Source: an uncultured Pseudomonadota bacterium
GTDB taxonomy: Bacteria; Bdellovibrionota_B; Oligoflexia; Oligoflexales; CAILAO01
DNA length: 9,440 nucleotides
Assembly (NCBI GenBank): GCA_903832105.1
Contig: CAILAO010000229.1
Location: forward strand, 1 to 9,440
Direction: 5' to 3'
The position numbers and the translations under genes were made by a program. Positions 1-6,776 of the stretch are shown here, one piece after another; the first letter of the stretch is position 1, and each line of letters begins with the position of its first letter. The notes beneath the pieces were generated by a model. The model was given only the letters and a program-made list of their open reading frames with translations. It was not told where the DNA came from and ran no database searches.

Positions 1-16
1 ACGTATACGTCCTCAT

Positions 17-184
17 AGACATAGACTTGAAACTTGAGACTTAAACGTGATCTATTTCTTGAAGCTTGAGCTTTTTCGCAAAAACTTCTACGAGAAATAC
101 GGCGAAGTGTGTGATCAAGTAAAAGTCTTCCGAAAGAGATCACGTTGAAACCATAAGATTATGACAATGATTAAGTCTATGTCT
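17..184. repeat. Nested imperfect inverted repeat, possible structured RNA
   Basis: Two arm pairs are nested. AGACATAGACTT (17-28) is exactly complementary to 173-184. AACGTGATCTATTT (44-57) matches the complement of 133-146 at 13 of 14 positions. CTTGA (58-62) can also pair with TCAAG (115-119), and ACTTC (84-88) with GAAGT (104-108). The internal bubble is asymmetric, about 15 nt on one side and 26 on the other. The layout of closing stem, bubble and long terminal arm could be a small structured RNA or a decayed mobile element. No clear promoter or terminator was found for either strand. Confidence 0.4.
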
Positions 185-290
185 TTCAAGGATTTCAACC
201 TTAACCCAGCGCCATTCAGTACAGCTCCCGTATACGACTTGGTCTCCGCTGGGAGCGTGTCCCCGTCACTTTGGCCCACCTAAGTTTCCG

Positions 291-319
291 TTGTTAAACG
301 ACTGGAAATGAAATAGAAC
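291..319 (+). promoter_or_regulatory. Candidate sigma70 promoter of the MFS gene
   Basis: TTGTTA (291-296) and TAGAAC (314-319) are separated by 17 bases, each matching the consensus at 4 of 6 positions. Transcription would begin near 326 and leave a leader of about 65 nt. The SD is GGAGG around 375-379, about 11 nt before the ATG at 391. Confidence 0.35.
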
Positions 320-390
320 AGTTTAGTTGTAGACATCTGCGGCGCTCTTAAAGGTTTTTGTGAATTAACATTTGGAGGCACTTCGGTCAC

Positions 391-1926
391 ATGAACAATC
401 TTGATCTCTTGATTTATTCAGCCATAACTCTTGCCATCGTCAGCTTTATCTTTATTATTTGGGGATATGTTAAAACCCTTAGAAATTCGCCTCGTGAGCT
501 GTGGTTTCTTTATGCCTCAAAGATCATTGAGTATGGAGCATACGGCGCTGCTAATTTGTCGTTTGTTCTTTATCTCTCGAAAGACTGCGGCCTCAGTGAC
601 ATCAAAGCCGGATCTTTCATAGGGTTTTGGTCGATTTTCGTTACGATTGCAACGATCCTTGTTGGTTCTGTTGTGGACGCTATTGGGGTTAGACGAACGC
701 TTCTTATGGGAACTATTTTCTTGATTCTTGGAAGAATCGTATTTCCACTAACAAATAATATTTACTTAGTTGCGACGCTCGGATTTTTTCCGATCGCGCT
801 AGGAATTGGAATTCTTGGACCTGTGCTTTCGATTGGCGTCAAACGGTGGACGACGCGGGAAACATCAACACTCGGGTTTGGATTGCTTTATACCCTGTTT
901 AACGTCGGATGGGCTCTCGGCGGATGGATCTTTGATCGCGTCAGGGTTCCACTTGGAGGGCACGCGATCGTTCAGGTACCCTTTGTGGGCTCGATGTCAA
1001 CCTACCAGATCATTTTCGCTACGAGCTTCTTCCTCACATTTCCCGTGCTGTTTCTCACTTATTTTATGCGAGAGGGGGTTGAGTTTACCGCGGAAGGGAA
1101 GGTGGTTATTAATCCACCAAAAGAAAAGATGGTCGGCAACATTTTTACTGTCATGGGTGCTGTTATCAGAAAGGCTGCGGCTGATACCATCAAAATATTC
1201 AAATCGGTTGTGTCTGAAAAGTCGTTTTGGGTTTACATCGGCATGCTGGGTCTACTTGTCTTTATACGTCTTGTTTTCTTTCATTTCCATTATACCTTTC
1301 CAAAATATGGGACTCGCGTCTTGGGTGAGGCCGTCAAAATCGGTTCGATTTATAGCGTGCTCAACCCAGTCATGATCGTTTTTCTAACCCCCGCGTTTTC
1401 TGTTCTTACGCGAAAGATCAGTTCCTATCGAATGATGATCGTCGGGACTCTTATTTCATGTTCTGCCATCTTCGTAGCGTCTCTCCCTGGTGATACGTTT
1501 GCTTCGCTTATGAATACATGGGTTGGTGAAATTGTTTTCAATCGATGGCTTGAAGTTCCGTTGGCTCTGCAAAAGCCAGTATTCTTGAACCTTGTATTCA
1601 TGGTGATCATCTTTACAACGGGCGAAGCGATCTGGTCCCCGAGACTACTTCAATTTTCAGCGGAAATTGCTCCCCATGGAAAAGACGGAACTTATGTCGC
1701 AATGTCTTATCTTCCATACTTCTTGGCGAAAATGATAGCGGGTCCGCTCTCGGGTTGGTTGGTTCAGACGTACACCCCAGAAGGCGCCTCCTCGTATCCT
1801 AATCATTTTTGGGTTTGGATATGGATCGGCGGTATGGCATTTATTTCACCGCTTGGTCTCATCATCTTTAGGAAAGTTTTTTATCGAGCGGAGATGGAAC
1901 ACGGCGAAAGGGCTGCCAGAGCCTAA
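391..1926 (+). CDS. MFS transporter, divergent POT/PTR2-like
   Basis: This is a 511-residue inner-membrane transporter with about twelve hydrophobic segments, typical of the major facilitator superfamily. Between predicted TM2 and TM3 is the loop motif G-S-V-V-D-A-I-G-V-R-R (92-102), a good match to MFS motif A. Residues 44-62 (KIIEYGAYGAANLSFVLYL) recall the first signature of proton-dependent oligopeptide transporters, and 411-421 (GEAIWSPRLLQ) resembles their GExxxSPxG segment. The canonical E-x-x-E-R-F of POT proteins is not present, so peptide transport is not assured. A long polar loop at about 230-275 joins the two six-helix halves. The ATG at 391 has an upstream GGAGG. The stop sits 2 nt from that of the convergent lipoprotein gene. 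MFS membership is secure; the substrate is unknown. Confidence 0.85.
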   Translation: MNNLDLLIYSAITLAIVSFIFIIWGYVKTLRNSPRELWFLYASKIIEYGAYGAANLSFVLYLSKDCGLSDIKAGSFIGFWSIFVTIATILVGSVVDAIGVRRTLLMGTIFLILGRIVFPLTNNIYLVATLGFFPIALGIGILGPVLSIGVKRWTTRETSTLGFGLLYTLFNVGWALGGWIFDRVRVPLGGHAIVQVPFVGSMSTYQIIFATSFFLTFPVLFLTYFMREGVEFTAEGKVVINPPKEKMVGNIFTVMGAVIRKAAADTIKIFKSVVSEKSFWVYIGMLGLLVFIRLVFFHFHYTFPKYGTRVLGEAVKIGSIYSVLNPVMIVFLTPAFSVLTRKISSYRMMIVGTLISCSAIFVASLPGDTFASLMNTWVGEIVFNRWLEVPLALQKPVFLNLVFMVIIFTTGEAIWSPRLLQFSAEIAPHGKDGTYVAMSYLPYFLAKMIAGPLSGWLVQTYTPEGASSYPNHFWVWIWIGGMAFISPLGLIIFRKVFYRAEMEHGERAARA

Positions 1927-1928
1927 GC

Positions 1929-2831
1929 TTATTGAAGCTCAAGCCCTGCGAAGCGGCCCTGTTCTATTCGCACAGTGCAGATGTCTTTAAAATCGCCTGT
2001 GCAAAGGTTTGCGATCCAACGGTCATCATATCGGCCAACTGCAACTTCGCCCCTTCTAATCAGTGTTTTGCCCTCCGTGGCGTCGAATTTTACAGAGAAT
2101 TTTACGGTAGGATCAGGAAGACACGGTTGTCCGGAAAGATACGCAGTTACAGCAGCGCTATCGACAATCGTGTGGAGACAGTTTTCCGCTAATTTTAGTC
2201 CTTGCGCCTCTAGCTTTAATTGAAGTGGCGAGTCTAGTTTTAGATTAAAACCTTGCGTTGACTCGATATATCTTTCGGGACTGTTGTCGATAATGGCATG
2301 AGTCGTCTCATCGGAGTTTCCGCTATTGCCCTTGATCAGCAGGCGAAACCCAGCGAATTTTCCATCTTTGATTATCAGCTTGCATACACTTTCATATTTA
2401 TCAGTGCAAAGTCTTTTGATAGTGAGATGTCCCTCGACATCATTAAGCCCCCATGCCTCACCAACGACGACTTCGCGATATCTCAGGAAAACTACAGATT
2501 CAGTTTCACTCGCGCTGAGATAACCCGCATTTAGTACAACGCTATCCAGTGGAATACAAGGATTGCCATCAAGAAACAAAAACTCTTCTTCGCTTTGGTA
2601 TTTGACCAAGCGAGCGCAATTCAACGAAAAATCATAGTGCGCCGCAGTGAGCCATTCTGTCAGGGAAGAGCCATACTGCGGATGTGAAGAAATAGGCTTC
2701 TCTGGTTGGCCAGGATTAACGACACTGGACGCTCTGGATGTTTTGTCAGAGGAGTCTACATTTCTTGATTTACATGTAAGGCTTAAAAAGCAGAAAAAAG
2801 CACAGAAAAAAACAAACATTCGACGCTTCAT
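1929..2831 (-). CDS. Putative lipoprotein with duplicated Cys4 domain
   Basis: I do not recognise this 300-residue protein as a named family. It starts with a basic, strongly hydrophobic leader (MKRRMFVFFCAFFCFLSLTC). Cys20 after S-L-T would be the lipidated residue; the lipobox is loose. Residues 21-60 are a polar linker rich in Ser and Pro. Two related domains of 80-95 residues follow, with cysteines at 72, 92, 142, 150 and at 218, 237, 277, 285. Shared landmarks are N-C, G-x-P-C-(I/L)-P, R-x-(R/G)-E-V-x-V-G, L-C-T-x6-C and a final G-(K/R)-F-A-G-x-x-L. The paired cysteines suggest disulphides outside the cytoplasm. The start is fixed by a strong SD, GAGGAGAAG, 3 nt before the ATG. Its stop abuts the MFS stop; fmdB lies 127 nt upstream on the same strand. 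Function unknown. Confidence 0.8.
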   Translation of the reverse strand: MKRRMFVFFCAFFCFLSLTCKSRNVDSSDKTSRASSVVNPGQPEKPISSHPQYGSSLTEWLTAAHYDFSLNCARLVKYQSEEEFLFLDGNPCIPLDSVVLNAGYLSASETESVVFLRYREVVVGEAWGLNDVEGHLTIKRLCTDKYESVCKLIIKDGKFAGFRLLIKGNSGNSDETTHAIIDNSPERYIESTQGFNLKLDSPLQLKLEAQGLKLAENCLHTIVDSAAVTAYLSGQPCLPDPTVKFSVKFDATEGKTLIRRGEVAVGRYDDRWIANLCTGDFKDICTVRIEQGRFAGLELQ

Positions 2832-2958
2832 AATCTTCTCCTCGTGAAAACACTATTGAGAGAAAAAACCAAAGATAAAAAGTGACTCGTAAGACTAAGC
2901 TAATTTAGTATTTTAATGTATAAAGATCTTTGTGCCAACGGAATCTTCTAAGGCGCGT

Positions 2959-3183
2959 CTAATGTCCGTGAGAACAGTCGGTTTTGCATGCACAACCACC
3001 GCATGGTTCCCCGTAATCGCAGGCCTTGTCGGAGGCAGACTTTTGATTCATGGAAGAAAAGGTGGAAAACTTTTTTGTGAGATTGGCTCCCGAACACGCG
3101 GGACACTTCGGAGTTTCTTGGCCGTGCGTAAGAAACTCAAATTCCTTCGAACAATCCTTGCAGATAAACTCAAAAATAGGCAT
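2959..3183 (-). CDS. FmdB family zinc ribbon protein
   Basis: This small 74-residue protein opens with MPIFEFICKDCSKEFEFL, the usual start of the FmdB/CxxC-CxxC regulatory family (usual start MPxYEYxCxxC). Zinc ligands should be Cys8 and Cys11 with Cys27 and Cys30 (C-P-A-C). The ribbon ends near residue 45. The tail then carries a second cysteine set, Cys55, Cys61, Cys64, Cys66 and Cys70, ending H-G-H, which could bind another metal ion. FmdB was first noted beside formamidase genes as a possible regulator; its exact role is unclear in most bacteria. A near-perfect GGAGGTG SD lies 6 nt before the ATG. It is divergent from the LVIVD lipoprotein gene and upstream of the Cys4 lipoprotein gene, with which it may be co-transcribed. 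Confidence 0.85.
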   Translation of the reverse strand: MPIFEFICKDCSKEFEFLTHGQETPKCPACSGANLTKKFSTFSSMNQKSASDKACDYGEPCGGCACKTDCSHGH

Positions 3184-3217
3184 TTTCTACACCTCCAGCT
3201 TATTTAACCCGTCAGTA

Positions 3218-3245
3218 TTTATACAGGATTTCGAACTTTTTTCCA
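3218..3245 (-). promoter_or_regulatory. Candidate promoter of the fmdB gene
   Basis: On the minus strand TGGAAA (3245-3240) and TATAAA (3223-3218) are 16 bases apart. The -10 matches the consensus at 5 of 6 positions and the -35 at 4 of 6. Transcription would start near 3211, giving a leader of just under 30 nt that includes the GGAGGTG SD. Confidence 0.35.
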
Positions 3246-3270
3246 GTTCTCAAAATAAAAAGATATAGCG

Positions 3271-3300
3271 TTGTATCTGGCTAATATTTATGGGTATTTT
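3271..3300 (+). promoter_or_regulatory. Weak candidate promoter of the LVIVD lipoprotein gene
   Basis: TTGTAT (3271-3276) and TATTTT (3295-3300) are separated by 18 bases. An alternative -10 is TAATAT at 3282-3287, which lacks a clear -35. The area is AT-rich, so either match could be chance. Confidence 0.25.
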
Positions 3301-3319
3301 TAAAAAGAATTTTCTCCTA

Positions 3320-3337
3320 AAGTTCCTTTCGGGACTT
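3320..3337 (+). promoter_or_regulatory. Leader hairpin ahead of the LVIVD lipoprotein gene
   Basis: AAGTTCC (3320-3326) pairs with GGGACTT (3331-3337) around a TTTC loop, giving 7 bp with one G-U pair. It ends a few bases before the GAGGGG at 3344-3349. CTCC (3314-3317) just upstream could pair with GGAG (3367-3370) of the likely SD. This could modulate translation or mRNA stability; it matches no riboswitch class I recognise. Confidence 0.3.
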
Positions 3338-3375
3338 ACCGATGAGGGGTGAAGGAAATGATATGGGGAGCGTTT

Positions 3376-6255
3376 ATGTTTTTTGGGCGTAAAAAAAGTC
3401 AGCATGACGTGAAGGCACTTTTTTACGTAGTGCTGTTAGCTACGACTGTTTTGTTCGGAGTTGGTCTTTCATCCTGCACCGAGAAGGCGGATCGTGTTAA
3501 CACCCGCAAAGCGGCAGCGGCCGCCCCCACACCAACAAAACCGCCCGCAAAGATCACAAACCACAACAGTATTAACATTGGTGAAGATGGCGCTCTTTAT
3601 ACGAGAGCGGTCGAAGTCCAATTGACCCTGGAAGCTCCCTACGCTGTGCAGATGTATATTGCGAACACCGCAGATTGTACTGCAGACGGAACTTGGGAGG
3701 CTTTTTCCGCAACAAAGGCGTGGACTCTTGGGGTACTGAATGATGTCGCAACTGTTTATGTGAAATTTATGGATGACGAAGGCTATGAGTCAGAGTGCAT
3801 TAGTGACAGTATTGTTCACGATGACCTGCCGCCAACTCCCGAAATAAAGAACATCCCTGCTGATCCTTCAAATCTGACAACGGTCAATATCGACGTTACA
3901 GACAAAAACAATGTCGTTTCTTACCGTTACAAAATCGGTCCAACCGAAACGACCCTTTGTTCTGACAGTGTGGGATATTCCGTTGATACGCCGGAGACAA
4001 CCAATATTACGCAAGATATTTCATCAATTCCAGACGGTAATCTTACGCTTTGCGTCGTTTCAACAGATGCAGCGGGAAACCAGCAGGAGTTGGGGTCTGT
4101 AACATCGTTTACTTGGACTAAGGACACGACACCACCAGGAATGCCAGGAGAGATTTCAGCGCTTAAAGGCGATCGGATGTTAAAACTAAGTTGGACCGAG
4201 AGCACAGGAGACGTGATAGGTTATCTTTTAGTAAGAAAGCAAGACGCAGCAGTTTCCTGGGTGCCAACCAATGGGACGAGTTACAGTTTTGGTGATTCGG
4301 TTGAAACAGACACAACGGTGGCCTTTTTTGGTGCGAGCCTGACAAAAACAGACAGTAATCTTCCAAGTACGACGGCTGTTTTTCATTATGGCCTTTTTGC
4401 GTATGATGCGACGTACAATTATTCCCTCGTTAGAGCATATTCAGGTACTCCAGCGGTCTACGAAGTGGGAAGTATCGGTGGCGTTGTTAAAAATGTAACA
4501 CTCGAAGGAACCTACGCCTACCTCGCGATGGGTCCTCGAGGTGTTGAAATTTACACAGTCAGTGGATCTTTGCCGGTTTTTGTGGGTCGATATAAGTCAT
4601 ATTTTAGCAACGTCAATAAGGTCGCTGTGGTGGCGAATTACGCTTATCTCGCAAATATGGAAACCGGTCTTGAGATTTTGGACATCTCAGATCCGGCAAA
4701 TCCAATTTTAGTGGCTTCTTATGACACTCCAGGCAGTGCCTATGATGTTGTTCTTCGTGGAAACTACGCCTATGTTGCAGACGGCAGCGCTGGACTTCTT
4801 ATTTTCGACATCTCGATTCCGGCAAAACCGGTGTTAAGGGGGGCTTACGATACCCCAGGAACCGCAACGTCTCTTTCAGCGACGTCTCAATATGCGTTTA
4901 TTGCGGATGGAGCAAGTGGTCTTGCTATTGTAAACATCGACGATCCGACAGCTCCGACGTTAAAAGGGACCTATACGCCAACCTCAAGTGTGATAACAAA
5001 CACGCTTCCTGTGTCTCAATCCTATGTTTACGCCACAAATCAAAACTTGGGACTTCTTGTCATTAACATCACAGACCCGGCAAACCCAACACTTCAAACG
5101 GCACTTGACACGACGGGGCAAGCGTTAAGTGTTTCTATGACGGGAAATTATGGCTTCGTCGCTGATGGAACATCCGGAATCATGATGTATAATATTTCAG
5201 ACCCTGCAGCTCCTACCGAGCTTGGAGGTTACGATACTGACGGTACAGCTCTTGGTGTTGCGGCTTTCTCGGATTATGGCTTCGTTGCGGATCTTTACGG
5301 GGGACTTCAGATTCTCAGTATTGCACAACCCACCTCTATAACTTCAGTTGGCGCCCTCAAGACTTTAAGTTACCCGCGCGCTATTGCTATCGACGGCAAT
5401 TATGCGTGGATTGCCGACATTGAAAATGGCATAACGGCGGTTAATATCGCAACACCGACCGTCCCATCGCTTGTTTACCAAGTTGCGACGCAAAAACCAT
5501 TTTATGCCATCAGTGGCTCAGCGACTGATATTGTCGTCAGTGGAACCAAGGCCTACGTCGCTGCCAATGGTGGGGGGCTTCAAGTTTATGACATTTCAGT
5601 GCCTGCGATGATTGTGCCAGTCGGAACGTTTACGGAGATCCCATCGACGCACTACGCCTTAACGGTGAGCGGAAGCTATGCTTACATCGCGACACGTGAG
5701 TATGGCCTTACGATTGCTAACATATCAAATCCTGCTGCAATAACAAAAACAGCGACGTACAATACAAATGGGACAGCGCTCCGTGTCGCTTTGAAGACAA
5801 CCTATGCGTACATTGCTGATGACACGAACGGACTTGTAGTCGTCAATGTTTCCACACCAGCAACTCCAACTCTTGCGGGTTCGTATGCAACAAAACCCGC
5901 GAAAGATATTGCTATAGGTGGAAATTACGCTTACATTGCCGGCGGAACCGAGGGACTCGTGATTGTCGATATTACAACGCCTACCGCACCGACATTGGTA
6001 AGCCAAACCTCGCTCCCGGTTGCCGGACTTTCAGCCGAAAGTATTGCCCTTAAAGACCATTACGCATACGTTGGTGCCGTCGGTGGTTGCGGTTTATGGG
6101 TTTATGATATTGCGGTGCCAGCGACACCAGTTTACTCAGACGTCTATTGCACTCCTGGAGAGGCTATCCAGCGTATTGTTCCGGGGACCACTTACACGTT
6201 TATTGCGGATAAATATTATGGCATGGAAATTGTTTCTGGGTTGAGGGGATTTTGA
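3376..6255 (+). CDS. Large surface lipoprotein with 14 LVIVD repeats
   Basis: From the ATG at 3376 this is a 959-residue exported lipoprotein. GGGGAG (3365-3370) lies 5 nt before that ATG. Alternatives are ATG 3358 and GTG 3349; the GTG has its GAGG far too close. The leader has a basic start, a hydrophobic core and lipobox L-S-S-C with Cys34. A short Ala/Pro/Thr linker precedes two Ig-like regions (about 57-148 and 151-249) and an FN3-like region (about 253-357, opening D-T-T-P-P-G-x-P). From about 365 to the end run 14 repeats of roughly 42 residues: (N/S/T)-Y-A-Y-(I/V)-A-D-x-x-x-G-L-x-(I/V)-x-(D/N)-I-x-x-P-A-x-P. This is the LVIVD repeat, a beta-propeller blade. Fourteen blades fit two seven-bladed propellers. 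No catalytic site is visible; a binding or scaffold role at the cell surface is inferred. Confidence 0.85.
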   Translation: MFFGRKKSQHDVKALFYVVLLATTVLFGVGLSSCTEKADRVNTRKAAAAAPTPTKPPAKITNHNSINIGEDGALYTRAVEVQLTLEAPYAVQMYIANTADCTADGTWEAFSATKAWTLGVLNDVATVYVKFMDDEGYESECISDSIVHDDLPPTPEIKNIPADPSNLTTVNIDVTDKNNVVSYRYKIGPTETTLCSDSVGYSVDTPETTNITQDISSIPDGNLTLCVVSTDAAGNQQELGSVTSFTWTKDTTPPGMPGEISALKGDRMLKLSWTESTGDVIGYLLVRKQDAAVSWVPTNGTSYSFGDSVETDTTVAFFGASLTKTDSNLPSTTAVFHYGLFAYDATYNYSLVRAYSGTPAVYEVGSIGGVVKNVTLEGTYAYLAMGPRGVEIYTVSGSLPVFVGRYKSYFSNVNKVAVVANYAYLANMETGLEILDISDPANPILVASYDTPGSAYDVVLRGNYAYVADGSAGLLIFDISIPAKPVLRGAYDTPGTATSLSATSQYAFIADGASGLAIVNIDDPTAPTLKGTYTPTSSVITNTLPVSQSYVYATNQNLGLLVINITDPANPTLQTALDTTGQALSVSMTGNYGFVADGTSGIMMYNISDPAAPTELGGYDTDGTALGVAAFSDYGFVADLYGGLQILSIAQPTSITSVGALKTLSYPRAIAIDGNYAWIADIENGITAVNIATPTVPSLVYQVATQKPFYAISGSATDIVVSGTKAYVAANGGGLQVYDISVPAMIVPVGTFTEIPSTHYALTVSGSYAYIATREYGLTIANISNPAAITKTATYNTNGTALRVALKTTYAYIADDTNGLVVVNVSTPATPTLAGSYATKPAKDIAIGGNYAYIAGGTEGLVIVDITTPTAPTLVSQTSLPVAGLSAESIALKDHYAYVGAVGGCGLWVYDIAVPATPVYSDVYCTPGEAIQRIVPGTTYTFIADKYYGMEIVSGLRGF

Positions 6256-6313
6256 CTATCCGCAAACAACTTTCTGCGTTGATGATGCCGTTGTCGTCGT
6301 ACTTATGCAGGAC

Positions 6314-6727
6314 TCAGTAGTCTGGTGTTCGGCGGAAGTCCTTAAGTTTACGGCGGTGTTTTTTTCCTTCTAGACGCGCCTCGCGGGATGATGCGGTCGG
6401 TTTCGTAGCCACGCGCTTCTTTGGTTTTTTCGCCGCAGCTTTAATGATTTCGCAGAGCTTATCGAGACAGTCCTGGCGGTTTCTTTCTTGATCGCGAAAT
6501 CGCTGGGATGATATGACAAGGTCCCCATCCGTTGTGATGCGGTTTTTCTGCTGGACGCAAAGCCTCGCTTTGACATCCGCCGAGAGTGCCGTGGTGACCT
6601 CGACATTCCATCGCAGAACCGCCTTTGAAGCCGTCTTGTTGACGTTTTGTCCGCCGGGTCCTTCGGACCTTACGAAACTCCATTCGAGTTCTGATTCTGA
6701 AACTACGATATGACCGACTGTTAGCAT
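6314..6727 (-). CDS. arfB: Peptidyl-tRNA hydrolase ArfB, ribosome rescue factor
   Basis: This 137-residue protein matches the length and layout of ArfB (YaeJ). ArfB binds ribosomes stalled on truncated mRNA and hydrolyses the peptidyl-tRNA. The catalytic GGQ is at residues 25-27 within EGPGGQNVNKTASKAVLRW, almost the family consensus. A second conserved stretch, S-Q-x-x-R-D-Q-E-x-N-R, is at about 74-83. The C-terminus (about 98-137) is rich in Lys and Arg, as expected of the tail that enters the empty mRNA channel. This tail and the short length favour ArfB over release factors RF1/RF2. The ATG at 6727 has AGGA about 9 nt upstream. It lies 49 nt after darB on the same strand, with a hairpin between them, and converges with the LVIVD gene 58 nt away. 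Confidence 0.92.
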   Translation of the reverse strand: MLTVGHIVVSESELEWSFVRSEGPGGQNVNKTASKAVLRWNVEVTTALSADVKARLCVQQKNRITTDGDLVISSQRFRDQERNRQDCLDKLCEIIKAAAKKPKKRVATKPTASSREARLEGKKHRRKLKDFRRTPDY

Positions 6728-6749
6728 GGTTTATTATCCTAATTCTAAA

Positions 6750-6769
6750 GGCTACGATCGATCGCAACC
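6750..6769 (-). terminator. Hairpin between darB and arfB, possible weak terminator
   Basis: In the minus-strand transcript GGTTGCGA and TCGTAGCC form an 8-bp stem with two G-U pairs around a TCGA loop, followed by TTTAGAATT. The U-tract is poor, so termination would be partial at best. The hairpin forms well only in the minus-strand RNA, because its G-U pairs become A-C mismatches on the + strand. It begins 7 bases after the darB stop codon. Confidence 0.35.
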
Positions 6770-6776
6770 GGTCTTG

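Larger units (their letters stand above)
1..390. other. Gene-free leader region upstream of the MFS gene
   Basis: I find no convincing gene here. On the + strand a short frame from base 3 reads VYVLIDIDLKLET and stops at TAA 42-44; it could be the tail of a gene entering from the left, but 13 codons prove nothing. A minus-strand frame stays open from about 160 to base 1 without a plausible start. Other contents are a nested inverted repeat (17-184), repeated CTTGA pentamers at 26, 33, 58 and 65, the palindrome CGTATACG at 2-9 and again at 229-236, and a GCTCCC/GGGAGC stem (224-229 with 251-256) that has no T-tract. The last 100 bases hold the likely promoter and SD of the transporter gene. 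Confidence 0.6.

Noticed and set aside
3..44. Possible C-terminal codons of a gene entering from the left (VYVLIDIDLKLET, then TAA).
   Set aside because: Only 13 codons, in low-complexity repeated sequence, and no context to the left.
17..73. CRISPR-like repeats in the CTTGA cluster.
   Set aside because: Units are only 5-7 bases and irregular; there are no repeat-spacer units of CRISPR size and no cas genes.
224..256. GCTCCC/GGGAGC stem as an intrinsic terminator for an upstream gene.
   Set aside because: A loop of more than 20 nt and no T-tract on either strand.
806..1375. Long + strand open frame of 189 codons inside the MFS gene.
   Set aside because: Out-of-frame shadow of a well-supported transporter; no SD, no family features, Ser/Leu-rich composition typical of shadows.
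2932..3207. + strand open frame of 91 codons across the fmdB gene.
   Set aside because: Antisense shadow of a gene with clear CxxC motifs and a near-perfect SD on the other strand.
6256..6313. Terminator between the convergent LVIVD and arfB genes.
   Set aside because: Only a 6-bp stem with two G-U pairs (GATGAT/GTCGTC) and a 4-bp GACT/AGTC stem are present, neither followed by a T-run.
6459..6767. Minus-strand frame of 102 codons overlapping arfB.
   Set aside because: Arg/Ser-rich shadow frame; the ArfB frame has the GGQ motif and full family length.
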